A stretch of 9,866 nucleotides of DNA from Planctomycetota bacterium. Lineage in GTDB: Bacteria > Planctomycetota > UBA1135 > GCA-002686595. Under the pieces are notes generated by a model. That model was not told the DNA's origin, ran no database searches, and saw nothing but the letters and a program-made list of their open reading frames with translations. The stretch spans positions 1-9,866 of the forward strand of contig JARGOW010000090.1 in the NCBI GenBank assembly GCA_029212955.1, in the 5' to 3' direction. Made by a program: the position numbers and the translations under genes. Below, in pieces: positions 1-7,445 of this stretch. Each line of letters begins with the position of its first letter. Position 1 is the first letter of the stretch.

Positions 1-224
1 CCAACTCCGCAATGGCCCCAAAGAACTCTTGCCCGTCCTCCACCCATAAATAATGCGTCTTCCTCGTTCCCTGGGCCGTCAGGCCCTCGTTTCGCAGGGC
101 TGGAACTTGTTGTGAAGGGAATCGAGATCGGCTTTAGAAACGGGTTTCAAAAAGACCATCCCAGGATTCCTACCAGGCTGGGTTTGGGTGGATTTCCAAG
201 GGGCGAGGCCACGATAGGGGGGGC
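1..224. other. Left-edge region with no assignable gene
   Basis: No complete gene can be supported here. On the minus strand one frame is open from 133 down to the window edge. Its last part reads protein-like (THYLWVEDGQEFFGAIAE), which could be the beginning of a leftward gene, but that frame has no ATG, and its only GTG (41-43) lies inside the protein-like stretch. On the plus strand a frame ends at the TAA at 47-49 and could be the tail of an upstream gene. A small GGGCC/GGCCC hairpin (73-86, loop GTCA) is followed by TCGTTT and is too weak to call a terminator. The rest should contain the asnB promoter, but I see no convincing -35/-10 pair. Confidence 0.3.
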
Positions 225-2051
225 ATGTGCGGACTACTTGGAATCATCGCCCAGCGTGGCAGGCGTCCTTCTGTGGACGGGGCGACCGCCCGTGTGATGC
301 GGGATGTGATGGAGCGGCGTGGGCCCGATGGCCACGGGTACTGGGAGCATGAGAATGCGATTCTGGCCCACCGTCGCTTGGCGATCCGCGACGTGAGTGA
401 GGCCGGGGCCCAGCCCATGGCCACGCCAGATGGCCGCTTCCAAATCGTCTACAACGGCGAACTCTACAACGACCAGGAGCTGCGCAAGGAACTGCTGGAC
501 CTGGGTGCGGTCCCCGGCGGTTTCAAGAGCTCCTGCGACACGGAAACCATCCTGTGGGCCTTCGCCACCTGGGGCCAAGAAACTTGGACGCGGCTGCGCG
601 GCATGTTCTCCATCGGGGTCTACGACACCGTGACCCACCGACTGAGTTTGGCCCGGGACCCCATGGGCATCAAACCCCTCTACTACCATCTGGGTGTGGG
701 GGAAGTGATTTTTGCTAGTGAGGTCAACGCCATATTGGCCCACCCCGGGGTGGAGCCGGTACCGGACATGGCCATGGCTAGTGCCTACCTGTCCACGGTG
801 CGTTCGGTGATGGGCCATCGCACCATGTTTGAAAACGTGCATGCTATCCGTCCGGGGGAGGCCATGGTTTTCGAGGCCAGTACGGGGGATCTGAGCCTGT
901 ACCCGTTCCACATGGGAACCCCTGCCCAGGCGGCCGAGGATCCGGAGCTACTGGAGCACACGCGGGCCATGGTCGCCGATTCCACGGCGCGCCACATGCA
1001 CGCGGATGTGAAATTGGGTGCGTTCCTGAGCGGTGGGTTGGACAGTACGGTGTTGTGTCGGGAAGCCTCCCTTCGTTCCAAGGATCTGCACACCTGGTGC
1101 TCCGGGTTGGAGCGCGGCGATGGGGGCAGCGATGATGCGAGCCACGCCTTGGAAGCCGCGGACTTTCTAGGCCTCGAGCACAGCCAGAACAACATGGGGC
1201 GGGAACGCTTCTCGGCCCAGTGGAAGAGCATGGTCCATGACCTGGGCATTCCCCTGAGCACGCCCAACGAAATTGCGATCCATGACCTGTGCCTGGGAGT
1301 GCGCGATAGCGGTACGAAGGTCATCCTCAGTGGGGAGGGCGCCGATGAGATTTTCGGTGGCTACGAAATGACCTTGCAGGCGGCCTGGGATTTCGAACAG
1401 AACGCCGCGGAAACCCGGCAGGGTGGGATCTATCAATTGGAGTCCAGCGCCTGGGTGGCTCCGCATCTGAAGCCGCGCCTGATCACGGGGCGCAGTTGGC
1501 AGGAGTCCGGCCATGACGAGTGGTTGCACCAGCACTACCACGACACCTTCGAGGATTGCGTCCGGGAGGCGGGCTCCGAAGCCACGGCCTTGGATGCCCA
1601 CCTGCGATTCCTTCGCCATCAGAATCTCCCGGGCTTGCTGCAGCGTTTGGATACATCTTCCATGCTCGCTTCCGTAGAGGGGCGCACCCCCTTTGCCGAC
1701 GTGGAAATGGCCAGCTTTGCCGAGGCCCTGCCCATGCTCAGCAAGTTTCAGCCAAGCGCACACGACGGCTCCTCGACCTTGGCCGTGGCTGTCACGGGCA
1801 AACTTGCCCTGCGCCGGGCCTACAAGGGCATGATCCCCGCCTCCATCGAGACCCGGGCCAAGCACTCCTTCCCCTTGCCCTTCGAATCCTGGATGTCCGA
1901 CTGCGCGGAAACCCTGACCCGTAGCGCTTTCGCCCGGGAATTCTTCGCTGCGGACCTGCGTGCCGAGGTGGCCCGGGACCCGGAGACCCACTGGCGATTT
2001 GCCTGGCCCATGATCAACCTCAGCCTTTGGGGCGAACGTTGGTGGGGCTAA
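225..2051 (+). CDS. asnB: Asparagine synthetase, glutamine-hydrolysing (class II amidotransferase)
   Basis: This 608-residue cytosolic enzyme should make asparagine from aspartate, ATP and glutamine. The start is fixed by the sequence MCGLLGI: removal of Met exposes Cys2, the N-terminal nucleophile of class II glutaminases, and a purine-rich AGGGGGG lies just upstream. The glutaminase domain (about 2-200) shows the HRRLAI segment (49-54), NGE (78-80 within YNGELYN) and the SCDTE segment near 103-107. The synthetase domain (about 245-600) shows the PP-loop SGGLDS (269-274) that binds the ATP pyrophosphate and the SGEGADEIFGGY segment (369-380). Its length is normal for bacterial AsnB and no key motif is missing. 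AsnB-like paralogues also act in polysaccharide or peptide natural-product pathways; nothing nearby clearly points to one of these, so asparagine synthesis is the default reading. Confidence 0.94.
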   Translation: MCGLLGIIAQRGRRPSVDGATARVMRDVMERRGPDGHGYWEHENAILAHRRLAIRDVSEAGAQPMATPDGRFQIVYNGELYNDQELRKELLDLGAVPGGFKSSCDTETILWAFATWGQETWTRLRGMFSIGVYDTVTHRLSLARDPMGIKPLYYHLGVGEVIFASEVNAILAHPGVEPVPDMAMASAYLSTVRSVMGHRTMFENVHAIRPGEAMVFEASTGDLSLYPFHMGTPAQAAEDPELLEHTRAMVADSTARHMHADVKLGAFLSGGLDSTVLCREASLRSKDLHTWCSGLERGDGGSDDASHALEAADFLGLEHSQNNMGRERFSAQWKSMVHDLGIPLSTPNEIAIHDLCLGVRDSGTKVILSGEGADEIFGGYEMTLQAAWDFEQNAAETRQGGIYQLESSAWVAPHLKPRLITGRSWQESGHDEWLHQHYHDTFEDCVREAGSEATALDAHLRFLRHQNLPGLLQRLDTSSMLASVEGRTPFADVEMASFAEALPMLSKFQPSAHDGSSTLAVAVTGKLALRRAYKGMIPASIETRAKHSFPLPFESWMSDCAETLTRSAFAREFFAADLRAEVARDPETHWRFAWPMINLSLWGERWWG

Positions 2052-2304
2052 TGGATGGGGGGGCGCGCCCGGTCCTTGGGCGCAGGGCCTAAATCCATTC
2101 GACACGGGTCGTCCATGGCCCCGGGGGCGCATGCGTTCGGCTCCGGTCCAAGTACATGGGCGAATTTCGGGATGCCAACCCGAGGCCCCCTCGAAGTAGG
2201 TCCGTTGGATGGAGCTCGCGGGGCACCCGCACCCAATATCCCGTCTCAGAAGGGCCATTCACCGGGCCGATTCAGCTTTTCAAGGGGCAAAAATCGGATA
2301 TTCT

Positions 2305-3341
2305 ATGGCCATGAATTCGATCACCCTGGATCCCGCAGTCGAGAGCCGTTTGGCATCGGTTGCGAACCTCGTCGGGGACACTCCCCTGCTGGAGCTTCCC
2401 TGTATGGTCCGCGGCAAGTCCGTGACCATTCTGGTTAAGCACGAGATGGCCAACTTTACGGGTAGCGTCAAGGACCGCATATCATCCGGCAGGCCTATGC
2501 CGATGGTCGATTGAAATCCGGGGACACCATCGCCGAAGCCACGAGCGGTAATACCGGTATCTCCTTTGCTGCCATCGGGCGGGCATTGGGGCATCCCGTG
2601 CGCATATTCATGCCCGATTGGATGAGCCGCGAGCGTGCGCTCCTCATCCGTAGTTTTGGAGCCGAGATCATTCCCGTTTCCAAGGAGGAAGGGGGGTTCC
2701 TCGGGTCCATCGAAATGGCGGACACCTTCGCCAAATCCGCGCCCAACGTGTTCCGTCCCCAACAGTTTTCCTGTCCCTCGAACCCGGCCGCCCATGAGAC
2801 GAGCACCGGCCCCGAGTTGGAAGCCCAGTTGAAGACCCTCGGTAAGTCGCCCCAAGCCTTTGTGGCTGGCGTGGGGACGGGCGGAACGGTGATGGGGATC
2901 GGAGCCCACATGCGCAAGGCCTATCCCGGCATCAAAATCCACCCGTTGGAGCCGGCCAACTCCCCGACGCTGACCACCGGACACAAGGTGGGAGCCCACC
3001 GGATCCAGGGAATCAGCGATGAGTTCATTCCCGAAATTGTCAAGCTCGACCAGCTGGACGAAATCGTGCAGGTCTGGGATGGGGATTCGATCCTCATGGC
3101 CCAGCGCTTGGCTTGCGAGTTGGGATTGGCCGTGGGTATCAGCTCCGGTGCCAATATGCTCGGTGCGCTCCAGCTGGCCGAGCAGATCGGCGATGGGGCC
3201 GTGGTTTGCACGGTCTTCAGCGATAGCAATAAGAAGTACTTATCCACGGACCTGTGCGCCGCGGAAGAGGTCAAGGAAGGCTATTTGACCCCAGCTGTCG
3301 AGCTCACCGGACTCAGCGTCCATCCGAGCGCGGGCCTTTAG
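2305..3341 (+). pseudogene. Cysteine synthase family PLP enzyme, broken by a frameshift
   Basis: The gene is read in two frames. The 5' piece runs from the ATG at 2305 to a TGA at 2512-2514 (69 residues). It contains GDTPLLEL and FTGSVKDR, with Lys56 (codon 2470-2472) the expected Schiff-base lysine for PLP. The 3' piece continues in another frame from about 2481 to the TAG at 3339-3341, with IIRQAYADGRLKSGD, the TSGNTG loop, the GTGGT phosphate-binding loop (codons about 2874-2888) and a C-terminal ISSGA. Together they cover a full O-acetylserine sulfhydrylase/cystathionine beta-synthase-type domain, which would make cysteine from O-acetylserine and sulfide. Family members usually have about four residues between the KDR arginine and the next hydrophobic pair. 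Here the joint is about three residues short and out of phase, consistent with loss of 10 bases (3n+1). The upstream Shine-Dalgarno is weak (AAGGGG at 2283-2287 is far from the ATG). The exact family member (CysK, CysM or a diaminopropionate-type synthase) is not resolved. A sequencing or assembly error is possible. Confidence 0.85.
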
Positions 3342-3366
3342 GCTGGGCTGGCCCGGCCCACTTCTC

Positions 3367-3412
3367 GGGGACGCCCCGCCGGCCCCCCGGGCCTGCGGGG
3401 CGTCCCCCGTTT
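3367..3412 (+). terminator. Strong GC hairpin after the cysteine synthase gene
   Basis: Perfect 13-base arms GGGGACGCCCCGC (3367-3379) and GCGGGGCGTCCCC (3395-3407) enclose a nested GGCCC/GGGCC stem (3381-3385 with 3389-3393) with a three-base loop. Only a short T run (CGTTT) follows, so it is not a textbook intrinsic terminator. Its position 25 bases after a stop codon and its stability make transcription termination or 3'-end protection the likeliest role. Confidence 0.6.
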
Positions 3413-3547
3413 CGGCCCCGGCGGACAGGGCTTGGCCCTGGATCGGCACCAGGGGCCTCCACCCGTGAGCCCGGGCCTTGGATTTGCAAGGAAAGCGCAA
3501 GCAATCCCGGTGTGACGGGGTTCTTTGGGGGGGAGCATCCTGCTAGC

Positions 3548-4993
3548 ATGGTCGCCATGAAGAAGATCGGGCTACCTAAGATCATTCAGGGAGGCATGGG
3601 CGCAGGTGTGTCCAGCTGGACCCTGGCCAAGGCCGTGTCCTCCGCCGGCCAACTGGGAGTTGTCTCGGGTACCGCGCTGGATGTCATCCTGGCGCGCCGA
3701 CTCGAGGTGGGAGACCCCGGCGGGCACATGCGTCGCGCCCTGTCCCACTTCCCGATTCCTGGCGTCGCCCAGAGAATTCTGGACCGCTACTTTGTGGACG
3801 GTGGCAAGCCTGAAGACAAACGCTTCAAGGCCAAGCCCATGCCCTCCGAGAAACCCTCGGGTGCACTGCTGGACCTGCTGGTCGCGGGCAACTTTGTTGA
3901 GGTCTTCCTGGCCCGCGAGGGCCACGACGCTCCGGTGGGTATCAACTACCTGGAGAAGATCCAGGTTCCCAACCTGCCGTCGATCTTTGGTGCCATGCTC
4001 GCGGGTGTGGGTTTCGTTCTGATGGGCGCGGGAATCCCCACGGCGATTCCCGGTGTGCTCGATCAGTTGAGCGCAGGCCAGGCTGTGAAGCTTCAGGTCG
4101 ATGTGAAGGGTGCGAGCGCCGGCGTCTTCGCCGAATTCGATCCGGTCGCATACTGTGGGGGAGTGGCTCCCGAGTTGGCGCGCCCCAAGTTCCTCGCAAT
4201 CATTTCCACCGACACGATCGCCAACGTATTGATTCGCCGCACCAAAGGCGGTGTCGATGGCTTTATCGTGGAAGGTCCCACCGCTGGTGGTCACAACGCC
4301 CCGCCCCGGGGCGCGATGGTGCTTTCGGAAAAAGGTGAACCCCTGTACACCAAGCGCGACGTGCCCAACTTGGAAACCATCAAAGGATATGGCTTGCCGT
4401 TTTGGTTGGCAGGTTCCTTTGCTGGACCGGAGCGAATCCAGGAAGCCATCGACTTGGGCGCCACCGGCGTGCAGGTCGGTACCGCCTTCGCCTACTGTGA
4501 AGAGTCGGGCCTGGCTCCCGACCTGAAAGCTCAAGTGCTCGAAATGAGCGCCAAGGGCGAAGTGGAGATCTTCACCGACCCGGTGGCTTCTCCCACGGGT
4601 TTCCCTTTCAAGGTCGTTCAAGCCCCCGGCACTTTCTCGGACAATGAGCTCTACGCAAAGCGCTCGCGCATTTGCGACCTGGGTTACCTGCGCCACGCCT
4701 ATGCCAAGGACGACGGTGCCGTCGCCTGGCGTTGCCCCGCAGAGCCGGTGGAAGACTACGTGCGCAAGGGCGGCGACATCGAGGACACGGTGGGCCGCAA
4801 GTGCGTGTGCAACGGCCTCATGGCCGACATCGCCCTGGGCCAAATCCAAAAGAGCGGCGACCGCGAGCTGCCCCTCATGACCTCCGGCGACGACGTGGCC
4901 CACGTGGCCCGCTTCCTCAAGGACGGCAAAACGAGCTACAGCGCCCAAGACGTGCTCGACTCCCTGCTCGACGGAGCACCGGCCACGGCGTAA
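3548..4993 (+). CDS. Nitronate monooxygenase / PfaD-type FMN flavoprotein
   Basis: This 481-residue soluble protein of the 2-nitropropane dioxygenase-like TIM-barrel family probably binds FMN. The family includes nitronate monooxygenases, which oxidise alkyl nitronates, and enoyl-reductase-like members (FabK, PfaD). Visible motifs are IIQGGMGAGVS near the N terminus (12-22), EGPTAGGHN (242-250) containing the GGH motif whose histidine (249) is the usual catalytic base in NMOs, and AGSFAGPERIQEAIDLGATGVQVGT-type FMN-phosphate segments (288-312). A C-terminal part beyond the barrel (about 370-481) carries CDLGYLR, WRCPAEP and RKCVCNGL. The ATG at 3548 is preferred because GGAG lies 12 bases upstream (3532-3535). 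The frame is open much further upstream, but that stretch is the terminator region and does not look coding. A second ATG at 3557 is possible. The substrate cannot be told from the sequence, and no polyketide or PUFA synthase genes are nearby. Confidence 0.88.
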   Translation: MVAMKKIGLPKIIQGGMGAGVSSWTLAKAVSSAGQLGVVSGTALDVILARRLEVGDPGGHMRRALSHFPIPGVAQRILDRYFVDGGKPEDKRFKAKPMPSEKPSGALLDLLVAGNFVEVFLAREGHDAPVGINYLEKIQVPNLPSIFGAMLAGVGFVLMGAGIPTAIPGVLDQLSAGQAVKLQVDVKGASAGVFAEFDPVAYCGGVAPELARPKFLAIISTDTIANVLIRRTKGGVDGFIVEGPTAGGHNAPPRGAMVLSEKGEPLYTKRDVPNLETIKGYGLPFWLAGSFAGPERIQEAIDLGATGVQVGTAFAYCEESGLAPDLKAQVLEMSAKGEVEIFTDPVASPTGFPFKVVQAPGTFSDNELYAKRSRICDLGYLRHAYAKDDGAVAWRCPAEPVEDYVRKGGDIEDTVGRKCVCNGLMADIALGQIQKSGDRELPLMTSGDDVAHVARFLKDGKTSYSAQDVLDSLLDGAPATA

Positions 4994-5018
4994 ACGCGCC
5001 CCGGACCTTCGGAACCAA

Positions 5019-5061
5019 AAGGATCCCGTATCGCTCAAAACGATACGGGATCTTTCCGTTT
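5019..5061 (+). terminator. Intrinsic terminator after the flavoprotein gene
   Basis: The arms GATCCCGTATCG (5022-5033) and CGATACGGGATC (5041-5052) are perfectly complementary over 12 bases with loop CTCAAAA. A-T and G-T pairs extend the stem at its base. The 3' arm runs directly into TTTCCGTTT. This is a good rho-independent terminator 26 bases after the preceding stop. The AAA before the 5' arm gives it some activity potential on the minus strand too. Confidence 0.8.
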
Positions 5062-5212
5062 ATGAAGGGAGTGTGGTTGGAGCGCAAACGGAAGTTCAGG
5101 TGTTCGCCTGGGGGATTAAGCTTCTGTAGGTGGGCGGGCGAGTGGCCGGGCCATGGGGTACAAATGAAAACCCGTCGCCCGCCGAGTCCACTTTTACTGC
5201 GCCCTTCTCCCC

Positions 5213-6517
5213 ATGCATTCCCAGAGGATCACGCCCCAAGAGTCCCTGTTCCTAAGTTACGCGAAGGCCATCGGCATCCTTCTGGTTGTGATCGGACACT
5301 ACAGGTGGTTGCCGCCCACCCTGTTCCATCCGTACATCTTCCACATGCCCCTGTTCTTTATGGTGGGCGGGATCCTGGCCAAGCCGGCGTCCAGCGTGGC
5401 GGTCCAGTCCTCGAAGGTCACGAAGTCCCTGGGTTATGTGGTGATTCACTACCTGCTGATCGGTGGGCTGACCATGCTCACCAACTCGACCTTTGGCACG
5501 TCGATCGATGTGGCCTTCGTGGGAGACGGGGAAAGTTCTCTGGGGGCGTTGACCTTCCCCCTGGAACGCAACATGCACAACAACTCCTTGTTCCTGGTGG
5601 CGTGGTTTGTGTTGGCCTACCTGGCGGCGAGCCAACTGTTCGGCCTGGTGCTGGCCCTGGTGAGTCGTATCTGGACGGGCCAGACTTCCCGTTGGGTGGC
5701 GCTCGCGCTTGGCTTGATCGGCGGCTGGTACGGCATCGATACCCTGGGTCCGAGATATGCGGCGGAATCCCGCTGGGTGGACAACTTCACCTGCCAGGTG
5801 TTGGTGGGAATGATGTACTTCTCCGTGGGGCACGCGGTCCGTCCCCACCTGTGGGTGTTCCGGCTGATCCCCGTCCTTTTGGTCTCGGGCATCCTGTTCA
5901 TTTCCCTGGCGGGCCAGGGCCTGTTCCCGGTTTCGTTCATGTCATGGAGCCAGTACCCGGCCGGTTTCTGGATCCAACTGGTCAGCTCCCTTTTGGCCTG
6001 CGCCTGCGTGCTATGCCTGGCCTATCTGGCCAGCATGGCCGTGCGCAGTTCTTTCCTGGAGGTGGTGGGGCGGCGCTCCCGGGACATCATGACCTGGCAC
6101 GTGCTCGTCCATGTGGGCGTGGATCTGGCGTTCTGCGGCCTGGGCAAATATGGCTACGATGAAGTGAAAGCCCTATCCCACTATTCCAGCCCGGGTGCAT
6201 GGCCCTTTTACATCTTCGCGGGCGTCATGATTCCAATCGCCATCGGAGTCGCCAGTGATTCCATTTGGGCTCGTTGGCGCAGGGCCGTTTCGGATGTGGT
6301 CACTGCACTGTCCAGCCAGGCGGGGGATGCGGACATTCGCGAGGAGTTGACGCGCAGCGGGCGAATCCTCACCAATTATCACCTGGACCCCAACCCGGAG
6401 GGGGAGGCCGAGCTGATGTACAGCCATCAGCCCGCCTATCCCGGTGCCGGCTTGCCCTGCGAAGGCCAGCAGGAAAAAGTCGACTGGCTGCGCCGCTACG
6501 GCTTCCTGCCGCGCTAG
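5213..6517 (+). CDS. Acyltransferase family 3 integral membrane protein
   Basis: This 434-residue polytopic membrane protein probably transfers an acyl group, often acetyl, to a sugar or other envelope substrate. Features typical of the acyltransferase-3 family (fucose 4-O-acetylase/OafA-like) are an early helix with YAKAIGILLVVIGHYRWLP (17-34, His29), a second helix with FHMPLFFMVGG (43-53), and about ten hydrophobic segments, for example near 73-90, 124-150, 160-178, 214-233, 252-276 and 330-348. A conserved-looking TWHVLVH lies at 294-300. After about residue 352 there is a soluble, charged tail of roughly 80 residues with no domain I recognise. The ATG at 5213 directly precedes the first helix, but there is no good Shine-Dalgarno before it. 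It follows a terminator and so is probably transcribed on its own. It converges on the next gene with a 10-base gap. The substrate is unknown. Confidence 0.8.
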   Translation: MHSQRITPQESLFLSYAKAIGILLVVIGHYRWLPPTLFHPYIFHMPLFFMVGGILAKPASSVAVQSSKVTKSLGYVVIHYLLIGGLTMLTNSTFGTSIDVAFVGDGESSLGALTFPLERNMHNNSLFLVAWFVLAYLAASQLFGLVLALVSRIWTGQTSRWVALALGLIGGWYGIDTLGPRYAAESRWVDNFTCQVLVGMMYFSVGHAVRPHLWVFRLIPVLLVSGILFISLAGQGLFPVSFMSWSQYPAGFWIQLVSSLLACACVLCLAYLASMAVRSSFLEVVGRRSRDIMTWHVLVHVGVDLAFCGLGKYGYDEVKALSHYSSPGAWPFYIFAGVMIPIAIGVASDSIWARWRRAVSDVVTALSSQAGDADIREELTRSGRILTNYHLDPNPEGEAELMYSHQPAYPGAGLPCEGQQEKVDWLRRYGFLPR

Positions 6518-6527
6518 CACCCGGCGC

Positions 6528-6821
6528 CTACTCCAGCTCGTCGGGGCCCAGCTGCACCGCCTGCACAATGCGCAAGGCCCACCAACGGTTGTAGGCGCCC
6601 AGGGCCAAAACTCCCAGGCCCAGGGTCCCGTAGATGAGGCCCGTGCAGATGGCTAGTAGCCGATGCAACGGCTCCGCCCAGTCGATGTTCCAGAGCAGGG
6701 CAATCAGAAATCCGCCTTCGCAAAGGCCAGTCAGGCCCAGGCATATCCAGAAGGCTGTTTTGGCCCCATCTACTTTTTCAATCGCCCGCAGGCGGGCTTC
6801 CTTGAGGTTGTCTTGGCTCAT
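6528..6821 (-). CDS. Small two-helix membrane protein coupled to an ECF sigma factor
   Basis: This 97-residue protein begins MSQDNLKEARLRAIEK. The start is chosen by a near-perfect Shine-Dalgarno, AGGAG, seven bases before the ATG, and by the overlap with the sigma factor: ATG (6821-6819) and the sigma TGA (6820-6818) share bases as ATGA, which implies translational coupling. A charged N-terminal helix (about 1-20) is followed by two predicted membrane helices (about 22-45 and 54-77) and a short tail ending in GPDELE. There is no zinc-binding HxxxCxxC motif of classical zinc anti-sigma factors. Because it is coupled to the sigma factor it may regulate or anchor it, or respond with it, but that is inference. 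I do not recognise the family with certainty. The frame is open further upstream through the sigma gene, but that part is a shadow. Confidence 0.8.
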   Translation of the reverse strand: MSQDNLKEARLRAIEKVDGAKTAFWICLGLTGLCEGGFLIALLWNIDWAEPLHRLLAICTGLIYGTLGLGVLALGAYNRWWALRIVQAVQLGPDELE

Positions 6822-7381
6822 AACTTTTCTCCTGTACGCGGTAGTTGGGCGCGCAATTTTGCCAGGCCATAGGCCAGGCGAGATTTGATGGTTCCGAGGG
6901 GTTTGTTCAAGACCTTGCTGGTCTCCAAAAGGCTCAAACCCTCCATGTAGTGGAGGAGCAAAACCTGCGAACTGTTCGCAGGCAATCGCTCCATTTCCCG
7001 GTGGAGGAGGGGGATGAGGTCCTCCAGTTCGTTGGGTTCCGGCTCCGCCGCAGGGATGCGCGCCGCGTCCTCGTCCAAAAGCTCCATCTCCCGGCGTCGC
7101 CCGGCCCCCAACTTGGAGGCCTGGCGCGCAGCGATGCGAAACATCCAGGGTCGAAACGCCCGCGGCTCCCGCAGGCCGACCAACTTGCGACTCACCTGAA
7201 TCAATACCGCCTGGGCACAATCCTCCGCATCGCTCGCTGATCCCAACCTGTGCCGCAAAAACCGATACAGCCTGTCCTGGACACACGCCAGAAGGCAATC
7301 CAGCGCCACCCGGTCCCCCAGTTGCGCCCGAAGCACCCACCGGGCCTCCTGGGCCTCCTGTTTACGACTGTCCGAATTCAC
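6818..7381 (-). CDS. RNA polymerase sigma factor, ECF (sigma-70 family)
   Basis: This 187-residue protein has the two-domain layout of extracytoplasmic-function sigma factors, which direct RNA polymerase to a small stress or signalling regulon. Sigma region 2 spans about 25-95, with LYRFLRHRLGSASDAEDCAQAVLIQ as the core-binding helix region and PWMFRIAARQ in region 2.4. A short acidic linker (about 100-122) leads to sigma region 4 (about 124-180), with LPANSSQVLLLHYMEGLSL and a helix-turn-helix ending KPLGTIKSRLAYGLAKLR. The start is GTG at 7381; the Shine-Dalgarno is poor (GGGG almost touching the start). The gene lies 64 bases after the stop of rtcR on the same strand and overlaps the next gene as ATGA. 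No classical anti-sigma gene is visible. It may be co-transcribed with rtcR or have its own promoter in the gap. Confidence 0.9.
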   Translation of the reverse strand: MNSDSRKQEAQEARWVLRAQLGDRVALDCLLACVQDRLYRFLRHRLGSASDAEDCAQAVLIQVSRKLVGLREPRAFRPWMFRIAARQASKLGAGRRREMELLDEDAARIPAAEPEPNELEDLIPLLHREMERLPANSSQVLLLHYMEGLSLLETSKVLNKPLGTIKSRLAYGLAKLRAQLPRTGEKL

Positions 7382-7445
7382 AACCCCAAGAGCCTACCCC
7401 GGGGCCCCCGGTTCGAAACCATTCCAGATTTTCCTGGCCCAAGGG

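Noticed and set aside
2461..2520. Programmed ribosomal frameshift in the cysteine synthase gene
   Set aside because: There is no slippery heptamer, and the joint is about three residues short compared with the family, so a deletion explains it better.
3254..3547. N-terminal extension of the flavoprotein up to 3254
   Set aside because: It overlaps the end of the cysteine synthase gene and translates the terminator hairpin; the Shine-Dalgarno and the family start support 3548.
3572..5038. 488-codon frame on the minus strand opposite the flavoprotein gene
   Set aside because: It is an antisense shadow of a clearly recognised gene and has low-complexity His/Gly/Val composition with no domain.
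7410..7420. GGTTCGAAACC resembling a tRNA T-arm in the gap between rtcR and the sigma gene
   Set aside because: The flanks give only two base pairs of T-stem, and no acceptor, D or anticodon arms can be built in the 64-base gap.
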